Positions 33,124-40,928 of a stretch of 49,052 bases of DNA are shown in pieces (position 1 is the first letter of the stretch; every line of letters begins with the position of its first letter). This DNA comes from Faecalicoccus pleomorphus DSM 20574 (GTDB lineage: Bacteria; Bacillota_I; Bacilli_A; Erysipelotrichales; Erysipelotrichaceae), in the NCBI RefSeq assembly GCF_000420345.1, contig NZ_ATUT01000016.1:1-49052 (forward strand), in the 5' to 3' direction. The notes beneath the pieces are model-generated. The model ran no database searches. It worked only from the letters and a program-made list of their open reading frames with translations, and was not told the DNA's origin. The translations under genes and the position numbers were made by a program.

Positions 33124-34455
33124 ATGCGTATTGAAGAAATACCGGCTAGTCCGAAGAAACCCAAAATCACCCGCGTGGCAGCTTATGCCCGGGTTTCTTC
33201 CGATAAGGATGCCGCCTTCCACTCACTGGAAGCCCAGACGGAATACTACCAGAATTATATTGCGGCGCACCCGAACTGGGAGCTAGTAGCCATCTACTCA
33301 GATAACGGAATCTCCGGCACGACCATCCACCGCCCGGAGTTCCAGCATATGCTGCAGGACTGCCGGGAGGGTAAGATTGATCTTGTGATCACCAAATCGG
33401 TGACCCGTTTTGCCCGGAATACAGTCATCCTGCTGGAGACGATCCGGGAGCTCAAGAAGCTGGGGGTTGACTGCTACTTCGAGAAAGAAGACATGCACAG
33501 TATCAGCCCAGACGGAGAACTGCTTCTGACGCTTCTTGCAATGTACGCCGAGGAGGAAGCCCGGTCAGCCAGTGAGAATCAGAAGTGGCGGATCCAGAAA
33601 CTATACGATCAGGGTAAACCTGCCGGAGGCCACACTTTCGGCTATCGTTTGATGGGTGAGAAGTTTGAGGTCGTGCCGGAAGAAGCAGAGATTGTCAAAG
33701 AGATTTTTCGGCTCTACCTTTCCGGTATGGGCTACAGTAAAATCGCCAGAACGCTAATTGAGCAGCACATCCCAGCCTACTTTGGTAGCACCTGGTCTGT
33801 CGCATCTGTCAGAAACATTTTGCTAAACGAAAAATATGCCGGTGACCTGCTGCTGCAAAAGACCTTCAGTGAGGATTTCCGCACCAAGAGGAAGCGAAAA
33901 AATACCGGAGAGCTCCGTAAGGTATATGTCAGGAACAGCCATGAAGCAATTATCGACAGGCAGACATTTGAGACTGTCCAGCAAGAAATCGCCCGCCGCA
34001 GCGCTCGTCAAAGAGAGATTATGGCGCACAGAAATCCCAACCACGACAATAGTCAAAAGCTATTCTCTGGCCTGATTGTGTGCGGCTGCTGCGGCGCTGC
34101 TTACGTCAGAAAATACACCAACATCAAGAATAGTGACCGGCCAATCTGGATCTGCGGCCAATATACCAAATACGAAAAATCCGTCTGCCACTCGCAACAA
34201 ATACCAGAAACCATACTGATCGAGAAAGTCAAAGAAGTCTTAGGACTACCAGAGATAAACCAAACCATCGTGCAGGAACATATTTCCCGCATCACGGTTC
34301 CAGAACACAACCATCTCATCTACGAACTAAAGAACGGCTCCTCGGTAGACGTATTCTGGAAACATCAGTCCCGCAGGCTGAGCTGGACGGATGAGATGCG
34401 CGAGGCAGCACGGCAAAAAACCTTAAAGCGATACAGGAAGGAGGAAAAATCATAA
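33124..34455 (+). CDS. Large serine recombinase A (intact)
   Basis: A 443-residue large serine recombinase. The resolvase domain (about 17-160) has catalytic Ser25 in AAYARVSSDKD, the SDNGISGTT segment and TKSVTRFARNT with the catalytic Arg. The Recombinase domain (about 175-285; PAGGHTFGYRL, GYSKIARTLIEQ) and a zinc ribbon (CGCCGAAYVRK...CGQY...SVCHS) follow. It cuts and rejoins attachment sites through a phosphoserine link. ATG 33124 is chosen for AGGAGGT 9 bases upstream; the frame open from 32905 is an out-of-phase reading of the preceding gene. Recombinase B starts 2 bases after its stop. Confidence 0.92.
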   Translation: MRIEEIPASPKKPKITRVAAYARVSSDKDAAFHSLEAQTEYYQNYIAAHPNWELVAIYSDNGISGTTIHRPEFQHMLQDCREGKIDLVITKSVTRFARNTVILLETIRELKKLGVDCYFEKEDMHSISPDGELLLTLLAMYAEEEARSASENQKWRIQKLYDQGKPAGGHTFGYRLMGEKFEVVPEEAEIVKEIFRLYLSGMGYSKIARTLIEQHIPAYFGSTWSVASVRNILLNEKYAGDLLLQKTFSEDFRTKRKRKNTGELRKVYVRNSHEAIIDRQTFETVQQEIARRSARQREIMAHRNPNHDNSQKLFSGLIVCGCCGAAYVRKYTNIKNSDRPIWICGQYTKYEKSVCHSQQIPETILIEKVKEVLGLPEINQTIVQEHISRITVPEHNHLIYELKNGSSVDVFWKHQSRRLSWTDEMREAARQKTLKRYRKEEKS

Positions 34456-34457
34456 GT

Positions 34458-35727
34458 ATGCCAGAAATAGAGATCATCGCGGCGACCAAAACACTGCAAC
34501 AGCAGCCGCTATCCGTGGCAGCTCGTAAAAAGCGGGTTGCGCCTATGCTCGGGTTTCTACGGAACAGGACGAGCAGCAATCCAGTTATGAGGCGCAGGTG
34601 GATTTCTATACCCGTCACATTAAAAGCAATCCTGACTGGGAGTTTGTAGAAGTGTTTGCGGATCGCTGTATTACCGGCACCAATACCAAGAACCGGGAAA
34701 ACTTCAACCGGATGATCGATCTGGCTTTGAGGGGCGGCATCGACATTATCCTGACCAAATCCATTTCCCGCTTCGCCCGGAATACAGTGGATACACTTCA
34801 AACCGTACGGGAACTCAAGGCGGTCGGCGTCGAGGTACGTTTTGAGAAAGAGAACTTACATACTTTTGATCCCAAGTGCGAGATGATGCTCACGATCATG
34901 AGCTCTCTTGCTCAGGAAGAAAGCCGCTCCATCAGTGAGAACGTCCGTTGGGGTAAGCAGAAAAGTATGCGGGACGGGAAAGTGTCCCTGGCCTACTCAC
35001 GTTTCCTCGGCTATAAAAAGGGCGCGGATGGCAGGCCGGAGATTGTGGAGGAAGAAGCTGCTATTATCCGCAAAATCTATGACTTATTTCTATCCGGCAA
35101 GACCATCAATGAAATTGCCGCCATCCTGACGAATATGGGCGTCCTAACGCCAGCAGGCAGAACCAAATGGAGCATCAGCACTGTCCGCAGTATTCTCAGT
35201 AACGAGAAATACAAAGGTGAGGCCTTACTCCAGAAAACCTTCACTGTAGACTATCTCACCAAAGAAGTCGGAAAAACAATGGTGAGGTGCCGTCTGTCCG
35301 GGTACGCAATTCTCACGAACCAATTATCGAGCCGGAAGTGTTTGACCGGGTGCAGTCGATGTTGGCGATATCCGCCAAGCGCCGGGCGAAAGTACGCACC
35401 AGACATCCTTTTGCCGGGAAGCTCATCTGTGGCGACTGCGGCTCCTTTTATGGTCACAAAGTCTGGCGGCTGCGCAGTACAGGCGAGCATTACAATGTTT
35501 GGTACTGTAACCACAAGTACGACGGCGACAAGACCTGCGATTCTCCCAGACTCCGGGATGAGGAAGTCAAAGCGGCCTTTGAGAAAATGCTGCAAAAATG
35601 TGACGATCCCAATCCTGTCTATACCGATGAGAGATGGAACGAGTTGGTGGAGTCCGTCAAGGTCTGCCGGGGCGGCCACCTGATCTTCACCTTAACGGAG
35701 GGCAGGGTTGTGAAGGTTACGCTCTAA
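34458..35727 (+). pseudogene. Large serine recombinase B, broken by two 1-base deletions
   Basis: Three frames together give a full-length recombinase: MPEIEIIAATKTLQQ... from 34458; AYARVSTEQDEQ (catalytic Ser) and onward from about 34543; then SVRVRNSHEPIIEPEVFDRV to the zinc ribbon (ICGDCGSF, WYCNHKYDGDKTC) from about 35287. Restoring one base near 34540 (GCGCCT for expected GCGGCCT) and one A in the run at 35272-35276 (five A for six) rejoins everything. Each shift is -1. AGGAGG precedes the ATG. No single frame keeps catalytic and DNA-binding domains together, so it should be inactive unless the indels are sequencing errors. Confidence 0.85.
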
Positions 35728-35830
35728 AGGCATTGATTACATCACGGCTTACAATGCTTATACGCCGTAAAATAACATCAAAAACAATAGATAGCCACTG
35801 CTACCATTCTGTAATCACATTAATTAACGC

Positions 35831-35859
35831 TTGACAGACTCCTGAGACTTCACTACAAT
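35831..35859 (+). promoter_or_regulatory. Consensus promoter before the nitroreductase-MATE operon
   Basis: TTGACA (35831-35836) and TACAAT (35854-35859) are exactly 17 bases apart. The transcript would start near 35866 and meet a terminator before the first gene. Confidence 0.8.
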
Positions 35860-35907
35860 GATAATCGTAAAATTTGAGTGGACTTTTCCGGATTCGGTCA
35901 TCTTTTT

Positions 35908-35945
35908 GCCACACAACTGTTCTGTAATAGTTGTGTGGCTTTTTT
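35908..35945 (+). terminator. Leader terminator/attenuator before nitroreductase gene
   Basis: A perfect 11-bp stem GCCACACAACT / AGTTGTGTGGC (10-nt loop) followed by six T lies between the promoter and the gene start at 35993. It would end the leader after about 75-80 nt unless read-through is induced. Confidence 0.8.
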
Positions 35946-35992
35946 GTTGCCTGTATCTCGGAAATGTTGACAGAATGGAGGATGATTTTTTT

Positions 35993-36514
35993 ATGGAAAA
36001 CAACTTCTTATCTCTGATCAAGACGCGCCGCAGTGTAAGGGCTTATAAATCGGAGCCTGTCCCTTCCGAGGCGCTGGACGCTGTACTGGAAGCGGGGACT
36101 TACGCACCTACTGGCGGAGGACATCAATCTCCCACTATCATTGCAATTACAGACCCCAAATATAGACAGGAGATTGCAAAACTAAATGCAGAAGTGATGG
36201 GAAGCAATGCAGACCCCTATTATGGCGCGCCTGTCGTGATTTTGGTTCTGGCAGATGGCTCCGCAAGCACCTTTGTCGAGGATGGAAGCTGCGTTCTTGA
36301 AAATATGATGCTCGCTGCCCATGCCCTTGGTCTGGGAACCGTATGGGTGCATCGGGAACGTGAGATTTTTGACAGTGAAAAAGGCAAGGCTCTCCTGCGG
36401 GAGTGGAAGCTGCCGGAAACCTTGCGCGGCGTCGGTGCGATTGCATTGGGTTATCCAGCCCAGGAAGCCGGTCAACCCGCAGCACGCAAACAAAACTATA
36501 TTGTTCGGATTTAA
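35993..36514 (+). CDS. Nitroreductase-family FMN oxidoreductase
   Basis: A 173-residue nitroreductase: LIKTRRSVRAYKSEPVPSEA (FMN-phosphate Arg/Ser), AGTYAPTGGGHQSP, and the C-terminal LRGVGAIALGYPAQEAG with FMN contacts. These enzymes reduce nitro compounds, quinones or flavins with NAD(P)H. ATG 35993 follows GGAGG at 11 bases; the frame upstream to 35858 runs through the terminator and should not be used. It is the first cargo gene, followed by a hairpin and a MATE exporter. A detoxification role fits the neighbourhood. Confidence 0.9.
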   Translation: MENNFLSLIKTRRSVRAYKSEPVPSEALDAVLEAGTYAPTGGGHQSPTIIAITDPKYRQEIAKLNAEVMGSNADPYYGAPVVILVLADGSASTFVEDGSCVLENMMLAAHALGLGTVWVHREREIFDSEKGKALLREWKLPETLRGVGAIALGYPAQEAGQPAARKQNYIVRI

Positions 36515-36522
36515 TGTCCTGC

Positions 36523-36551
36523 TGTCCGGCGCAGTTTTCCTGCGCCGGACA
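36523..36551 (+). repeat. Perfect intercistronic hairpin
   Basis: TGTCCGGCGCAG / CTGCGCCGGACA is a 12-bp GC-rich perfect stem with a TTTTC loop between the nitroreductase stop and the MATE start. No T run follows, so it is more likely an mRNA stabiliser or processing site than a terminator. Confidence 0.75.
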
Positions 36552-36574
36552 ATTTGTGGACGAGGAGGTAGAGT

Positions 36575-37936
36575 ATGCAGACGAATAACAAAATGGCGGT
36601 TGCTCCTGTCGGAAAGCTCATCTGGCAAATGTCGCTGCCACCGCTGATCTCCATGTTTCTGCAATATTCCTATAATCTGATAGACAGCGCGTTTGTAGCG
36701 CGTCTGAGTGAGAATGCGTTGACGGCTGTTTCTCTGTCATTCCCGATTACAACCCTGATGAACGCAGCGTCCATCTGGATCGGTGTCGGTGTGAATGTAT
36801 TGATTGCAGGGTATCTTGGGGAGAGAAAGCAAGATGAAGCAAATATCACCGTTACACACGGATTGTTACTGGCCTTTGGAATTGGGGCTTTGCTCAATCT
36901 TCTGTCATTGCTGATTATGAAACCCTACTTTCGGGCATTCACCAATAATGAAGAAATTTATCAGTTGAGCATTGCCTATATGAGCGTATGTTCGTTCATG
37001 CAAATTCCCAATATGGTGCATATCGCCATCCAGAAGATGATACAGGCCACCGGAAATATGGTCGCTCCCATGTGGTTCCAGATTGCGGGCGTGGTGGTCA
37101 ATTTTGCGCTCAATCCCATTCTGATTTTTGGTGTTGGCATTTTCCCCACTATGGGAATCCGTGGCTCTGCGGTGGCTACTGTTGCAGGCTATTTGCTGTC
37201 CATGATTTTGGCATTTGTCTTGCTGCTGGGCAAAAAACAGAAAGTGCGGATAAAGATCAAAGGATTTCGTTTGCAAAAGCGGCTGATCGGCCGCATTTTC
37301 GCCCTTGGACTGCCGTCTTTCATTATGAATGCCCTCAGTTCGTTTATGGTGACGTTCGTCAATCTGTTTCTGGTGGCGTATTCCGATACGGCAATCGCTT
37401 TCTTCGGCGCGTATTTTAAGGTGCAGCAGTTGATCGTTATGACGGTAAACGGCTTGATCCAGGGCTGTTTGCCTGTCATGCGGTTTAACTATGGCGCGGG
37501 CAACAGTGAAAGGCTGCATGCCGCTTTCCGATACGGAACTGCTTTGGTCACTGGCATGATGATACTGGGGACGTTGGCCATCCTCCTCTTTCCAGCGCAG
37601 ATTTTGGAATTATTTACGGCGTCGGAAGCCATGCGCTCCTTTGGAATATCCGCTATGCGGATTATGGCGGCCAGCTACCTGTTTTGCGGCCTCTCTACGA
37701 TGATTTCCACCTATTTTCAGGCTACAGAACAATTAATGCCCAGTATGTTGATTCAACTGTTGCGGCAACTTCTCCTGCTCATTCCATTCATGTGGTGCTT
37801 GGAAAAGCTCCTGAAGATTACCGGGATCTGGCTGTCCTTTCCTGTCGCCGAAGCGACAACATTTGTTCTGGCATTCCTGCTTTTTCAGGCAGGCAAGAGA
37901 AAAGAAGCACTTTGTGGCGATGCAAAGACACAGTAG
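36575..37936 (+). CDS. MATE-family multidrug exporter 1
   Basis: A 453-residue MATE transporter with twelve predicted helices: WQMSLPPLISMFLQYSYNLIDSAFVAR in helix 1, a second half starting LPSFIMNALSSFMVTFVNLF, and the typical MRFNYGAGN loop in the second half. It exports cationic drugs using Na+ or H+ gradients. GAGGAGGT precedes ATG 36575. The gene is island cargo, 21 bases before a GNAT gene. The substrate is unknown. Confidence 0.92.
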   Translation: MQTNNKMAVAPVGKLIWQMSLPPLISMFLQYSYNLIDSAFVARLSENALTAVSLSFPITTLMNAASIWIGVGVNVLIAGYLGERKQDEANITVTHGLLLAFGIGALLNLLSLLIMKPYFRAFTNNEEIYQLSIAYMSVCSFMQIPNMVHIAIQKMIQATGNMVAPMWFQIAGVVVNFALNPILIFGVGIFPTMGIRGSAVATVAGYLLSMILAFVLLLGKKQKVRIKIKGFRLQKRLIGRIFALGLPSFIMNALSSFMVTFVNLFLVAYSDTAIAFFGAYFKVQQLIVMTVNGLIQGCLPVMRFNYGAGNSERLHAAFRYGTALVTGMMILGTLAILLFPAQILELFTASEAMRSFGISAMRIMAASYLFCGLSTMISTYFQATEQLMPSMLIQLLRQLLLLIPFMWCLEKLLKITGIWLSFPVAEATTFVLAFLLFQAGKRKEALCGDAKTQ

Positions 37937-37957
37937 AAATCAGGAAGGAGAGACAAT

Positions 37958-38377
37958 ATGGAGATACAGATTAAAAAGGGGCTTGATTCCCTACAAACAG
38001 AAACAGTACTTCGCCTTCTATCACAGACTGTATGGGCGTGCAGCAGGAGGAAAGAAGCAATTATTGAGTCATGGAAACATTCTGTCTGCTATGGAGCTTA
38101 TACCGCTGACGGAAGACAAATCGGATTTGCGAGAGTTATAACAGACTATGCCACCCAGTACTATATTTGCGATGTTGTTGTGGATGTGGATTTCCGTCAC
38201 AGAGGTGTAGGTACTTCTCTCTTAAAAACGATTACAACAGAAGATACCTACCGTTCCTTGCTGGGCATGCTGATCACAGAAGAGGCTGAACGGTTTTATG
38301 AGCCCTTCGGTTTTCGAAAAGATTCAATCTGTTTTATGACAAGAAAAGGAATACCGGAGGTAGCCACGAATGAATGA
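37958..38377 (+). CDS. GNAT-family N-acetyltransferase
   Basis: A 139-residue GNAT protein. VVVDVDFRHRGVGTSLLKTI contains the acetyl-CoA pyrophosphate-binding R-x-x-G-x-G motif (RHRGVG), and FYEPFGFRKDS is the usual C-terminal motif. It transfers acetyl from acetyl-CoA to an amine, possibly a drug given the MATE neighbours. AAGGAGAG lies upstream of ATG 37958. Its end overlaps the second MATE gene by 8 bases. Confidence 0.88.
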   Translation: MEIQIKKGLDSLQTETVLRLLSQTVWACSRRKEAIIESWKHSVCYGAYTADGRQIGFARVITDYATQYYICDVVVDVDFRHRGVGTSLLKTITTEDTYRSLLGMLITEEAERFYEPFGFRKDSICFMTRKGIPEVATNE

Positions 38378-39702
38378 TACTTTCATGAAAGAGAAGCCGG
38401 TATTGCCGCTGATTTTATCCATGTCATTGCCTATGGTGTTATCCATGCTGGTCAATTCTCTCTACAACATTGTCGACAGCTTTTTTGTCGCGCAGATCAG
38501 CGAGGAAGCGATGACAGCGTTATCCCTGGTTTACCCGGTTCAAAATTTTATCAATGCTGTGGGCATTGGGTTTGGCGTTGGGATCAATGCAGTGATCGCC
38601 TTCCATCTGGGCGCTGGGGATCATGGAAAAGCGGATCAGGCCGCCGCACAGGGACTTGTGCTTGCCGTGATCCACGGCGTTGTTATGACAGTCTGCTGTA
38701 TCGCAATCATGCCGGTTTTTTTTACGAATGTTCACTTCATCCGAAACGGTCATTGAACTTGGCGTCCACTATTCTGTCGTTGCGTTTGCTTTTACACTCA
38801 TCGTTACCGTCAGCATGGCATTTGAGAAACTGTTCCAGGCAGTAGGAAACATGAAAACAACCATGATCAGCCTGATGTACGGGTGTATCACAAACATCAT
38901 CTTAGACCCCGTTCTGATTTTTGGCTATGGCCCATTCCCGGAAATGGGGATCGAAGGCGCTGCGCTGGCAACCGGCATCGGGCAGGCCCTGACGCTGGCG
39001 ATTTATCTGGTCGTCTACTTTGTGCGGCCCATTCGCGTGCATATCCGCAGGCAGTACGTTCTGTCCGGCAAAAAGATGGTAATAAAACTGTACTCTATCG
39101 GCATCCCTGCAGCCTTGAATCTTGCGCTTCCGTCTCTTTTGATTTCGGCACTCAATGGGATTTTAGCGGCATATTCCGAAGTGTATATTCTGGTTTTGGG
39201 AATCTATTACAAATTGCAGACATTCATCTATCTTCCGGCGAATGGCATTGTGCAGGGGATGCGCCCCCTGATCGGCTATAACTACGGTGCGGGCGAGAGC
39301 AAAAGGGTCAGCCAGATTTATCAGATCGTTTTGTGCATGAGTGGTATTATTATGGTGTTTGAAACAGTAATATGCCTACTGATCCCAGGCCAGTTGATGG
39401 GGCTGTTTACCCACACAGAGGCGACGATTCGGGCCGGGGAAACGGCCCTGCGTATCATCGGTGCCGGTTTTATCGTCTCGACGGTTTCTGTTACCTCTTC
39501 CGGCGCATTGGAGGGACTTGGAAAAGGCACCCCGTCCTTACTGATTTCCCTTTGCCGGTATGTAGTAGTTATTATCCCGACTGCGTTTTTACTCAGCAGG
39601 CTTTTCGGAGCGGTTGGCGTCTGGAATGCATTTTGGATCACAGAGGTGATTACTGCGATCATTTCCATTTGTGTTTACCGCAAGGCAATAGCAAGGTCGT
39701 AA
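38370..39702 (+). pseudogene. MATE-family exporter 2, frameshifted in a T8 tract
   Basis: Two frames (38370 to about 38723, and about 38724 to 39702) make one MATE transporter of about 444 residues: ILSMSLPMVLSMLVNSLYNIVDS at the start, IGYNYGAGESKR in the second half. The break is at eight T (38716-38723); seven T would give the expected continuous VFLRMFTSSE. GGAGG precedes ATG 38370. As written the protein stops after 128 residues. A slippery T tract could allow low read-through or phase switching, or the gene may be dead; a sequencing error is also possible. Confidence 0.85.
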
Positions 39703-39982
39703 TCAACTATGCTGTCCGAGGTAAGATTTACCAGTTGTATCAGAGGGAAAAATGGGAGATTTCTTTATGGCGTATCAATAAGCGCCTCAAGTTGCTCCGC
39801 AGTGCTTTTTCTATTGTGCAAAAAACATCCGTGTCACCCCTAAGAAAAAGCGGTGCGGAGAGAATCTTCTGCGTCAGAAGTGGTGTGGCAGACCAATTAT
39901 GAAAATCAGCCTTTTTCCTCTCATTTTCCCCATTGGTGCAATCTGATCTCCAAGCGAAACCTGAAATAATCAAAAAGAGCGT
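39703..39982. other. Tail of the island without a convincing gene
   Basis: 280 bases after the MATE stop. A minus-strand frame (39740-39997) lacks a ribosome site and known domains and runs into the tRNA-Pro terminator. I see nothing else that can be supported; the right end of the island should lie here. Confidence 0.5.
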
Positions 39983-40020
39983 AAAAAAGTGGGACACCCC
40001 CGTTATTTACAGGGGTGTCC
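39983..40020 (-). terminator. Terminator of the tRNA-Pro transcript
   Basis: GGACACCCC / GGGGTGTCC (39992-40000 with 40012-40020, 11-nt loop) is followed on the minus strand by CAC and six T. It ends a tRNA 3' trailer of about 80 nt. Confidence 0.85.
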
Positions 40021-40041
40021 TATAATTCCTCGCCGCTATGC

Positions 40042-40061
40042 GATATCCATAGACGACGTCA
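40042..40061 (-). repeat. Inverted repeat R, right copy (20 bp), in the tRNA-Pro 3' trailer
   Basis: The minus strand reads TGACGTCGTCTATGGATATC, identical to 31793-31812 on the plus strand. It begins 5 bases after the tRNA-Pro CCA end. Confidence 0.85.
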
Positions 40062-40066
40062 TAATC

Positions 40067-40143
40067 TGGTCGGGATGACAGGATTTGAACCTGCGACCCC
40101 TTGCACCCCATGCAAGTGCACTACCAAGCTGTGCTACATCCCG
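40067..40143 (-). tRNA. tRNA-Pro(GGG)
   Basis: A 77-nt cloverleaf on the minus strand: acceptor CGGGATG / CATCCCG, discriminator A, encoded CCA. The anticodon stem CTTGC/GCAAG holds a loop ATGGGGT with anticodon GGG. The TTCAAAT T-loop is present. It is transcribed with a long 3' trailer containing repeat R. Confidence 0.95.
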
Positions 40144-40294
40144 CTATGTTCATTTTACTCCATTTGCAGAGGAAACAAAAGAATAAACCTTATTTTTAAT
40201 ATGTTTTCTAGTTTTTATAAATTCTGTTTTTACTGTACTTGTTATTATATTGCCTATTTCTGCATTTTAAAATTGAAATAAGGAGGCGGTATTG

Positions 40295-40481
40295 ATGAAA
40301 ATAAAAATCCCTAAAAATTTTATGTCAGGGACAAGCTCCAGTGTCTGGCAGATCGAAGGAACAGCAGGTAAAGAGGTTGGACAGGAAAGCTGGGCTGAAA
40401 TGTGATCCTTCGCGGTGGTATGATCAAATTGGTCCCCAAAAAGCCAGTGACTTTTATCACCGATACAAAGAAGATATTGCC
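40295..40481 (+). pseudogene. N-terminal remnant of a GH1 beta-glucosidase / 6-phospho-beta-glucosidase
   Basis: AAGGAGG precedes ATG 40295, followed by KIPKNFMSGTSSSVWQIEG and ESWAEM, then after a frameshift at about 40402 DPSRWYDQIGPQKASDFYHR and YKEDIA. This is the first barrel strand region of glycoside hydrolase family 1. The remaining 400 or so residues are missing: the sequence switches to an antisense aldolase fragment at GATATTGCC (40473-40481). The catalytic acids are lost. It probably once had a promoter of its own after tRNA-Pro. Confidence 0.75.
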
Positions 40482-40568
40482 GGTACAGCCATGGACAAAC
40501 CCTCGCGCAAACAAAGATGCAGCTACCCATAAAACTTCATCCATCTTTACAGCATCATACATATACAT
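40473..40568 (-). pseudogene. N-terminal remnant of a class II aldolase (OtnC-like)
   Basis: On the minus strand about 30 codons give MDEVLWVAASLFARGFVHGC followed by TGNI, the N-terminus of class II aldolase/adducin-fold decarboxylases such as OtnC, which decarboxylate 3-oxo-tetronate 4-phosphate. After GGCAATATC the sequence becomes antisense GH1. The start overlaps the stop of the upstream kinase remnant, as expected for a former operon. Confidence 0.65.
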
Positions 40569-40763
40569 CCTTCAAAGCTCTTACAAAGAAATCTTCTTGT
40601 CCAAAATTTCCGGATTCCAAGAAAAAGACAGGTTTCTTTTCATAGACCGGTACTAAAGCCGGTACTCCCGGGGCCATAGAGCTTTCCACTTTAAAAGTAG
40701 TCATTCCTAAAACATGCAATACCGCACCGGAAGTTTCACCACCACCAATCACCAGTCGATCAA
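40555..40763 (-). pseudogene. C-terminal remnant of a four-carbon acid sugar kinase (DUF1537/OtnK-like)
   Basis: The minus strand encodes VDRLVIGGGETSGAVLHVLG, then APGVPALVPV and FFLESGNFGQEDFFVRAL, the nucleotide-binding C-terminal domain of OtnK-type kinases acting on tetronates (threonate/erythronate). The N-terminal 300 or so residues are missing; upstream of about 40763 lies a HAD gene end in the opposite direction. Together with the aldolase remnant it marks a lost tetronate-degradation operon. Confidence 0.72.
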
Positions 40764-40916
40764 CATGATGATGGATACAAAATCGGACTTTCTGTCGCCA
40801 TGAAAAACGGCAGTGATGCGATCAAGGCAGTTGCCATGTATCAAACTGACTATGACAATAACGAAGATGGAGTTGCTCATTTTATTGAAGATCGTATATT
40901 AAAAACGGATGACTAA
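40764..40916 (+). pseudogene. C-terminal remnant of a Cof-type HAD phosphatase
   Basis: The plus-strand frame gives GYKIGLSVAMKNGSDAIKAV then NNEDGVAHFIEDRIL and stops at 40914-40916. This is the C-terminal end of HAD-IIB sugar phosphatases (AMGNA...NDEDGVA pattern). The catalytic N-terminal part is absent. Its stop lies within a bidirectional terminator and overlaps the sseB stop on the other strand. Confidence 0.7.
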
Positions 40917-40928
40917 GCATCCGTTTTT
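40901..40928. terminator. Bidirectional terminator enclosing two convergent stop codons
   Basis: The perfect 11-bp stem AAAAACGGATG / CATCCGTTTTT has a six-base loop ACTAAG. The stops of the HAD remnant (40914-40916, plus) and sseB (40913-40915, minus) both lie in the loop. Confidence 0.85.

Larger units (their letters stand above)
31870..39982. mobile_element. Foreign island with serine recombinases and exporter cargo
   Basis: GC-richer DNA with different codon use (many GCC, CTG, CGG codons) starts at about 31870-31936, just left of a truncated DGR-like gene tail, and ends between 39702 and the tRNA-Pro terminator at 39983. It holds an HTH/zinc-finger protein, two large serine recombinases, and nitroreductase, MATE, GNAT and MATE cargo. 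No conjugation or replication genes are present. Recombinase pairs of this type drive Tn4451-like and other clostridial integrative elements. Exact ends are not resolved: I found no convincing att direct repeat. Three genes carry indels, so it may be decaying. Confidence 0.7.

Noticed and set aside
35858-35992. N-terminal extension of the nitroreductase
   Set aside because: It would translate through a promoter-leader and terminator hairpin; ATG 35993 has a good GGAGG site.
36147-36664. Minus-strand ORFs of 112 and 160 residues opposite the nitroreductase
   Set aside because: They are antisense shadows of the nitroreductase and MATE start, with no ribosome site or domain.
31870-39982. Complete integrative conjugative element
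   Set aside because: No relaxase, type IV coupling or secretion genes, and no replication genes are present.
31870-39982. Short direct repeats as attL/attR of the island
   Set aside because: Only an 8-base inverted similarity (TTGCACCA near 31895 and 39935) was found, too short to support.
39740-39997. 85-residue minus-strand ORF at the island end
   Set aside because: No ribosome site, no domain, and it starts inside the tRNA-Pro terminator.
40015-40281. 88-residue plus-strand ORF
   Set aside because: It is the antisense reading of tRNA-Pro (the common MTGFEPATPC artefact).
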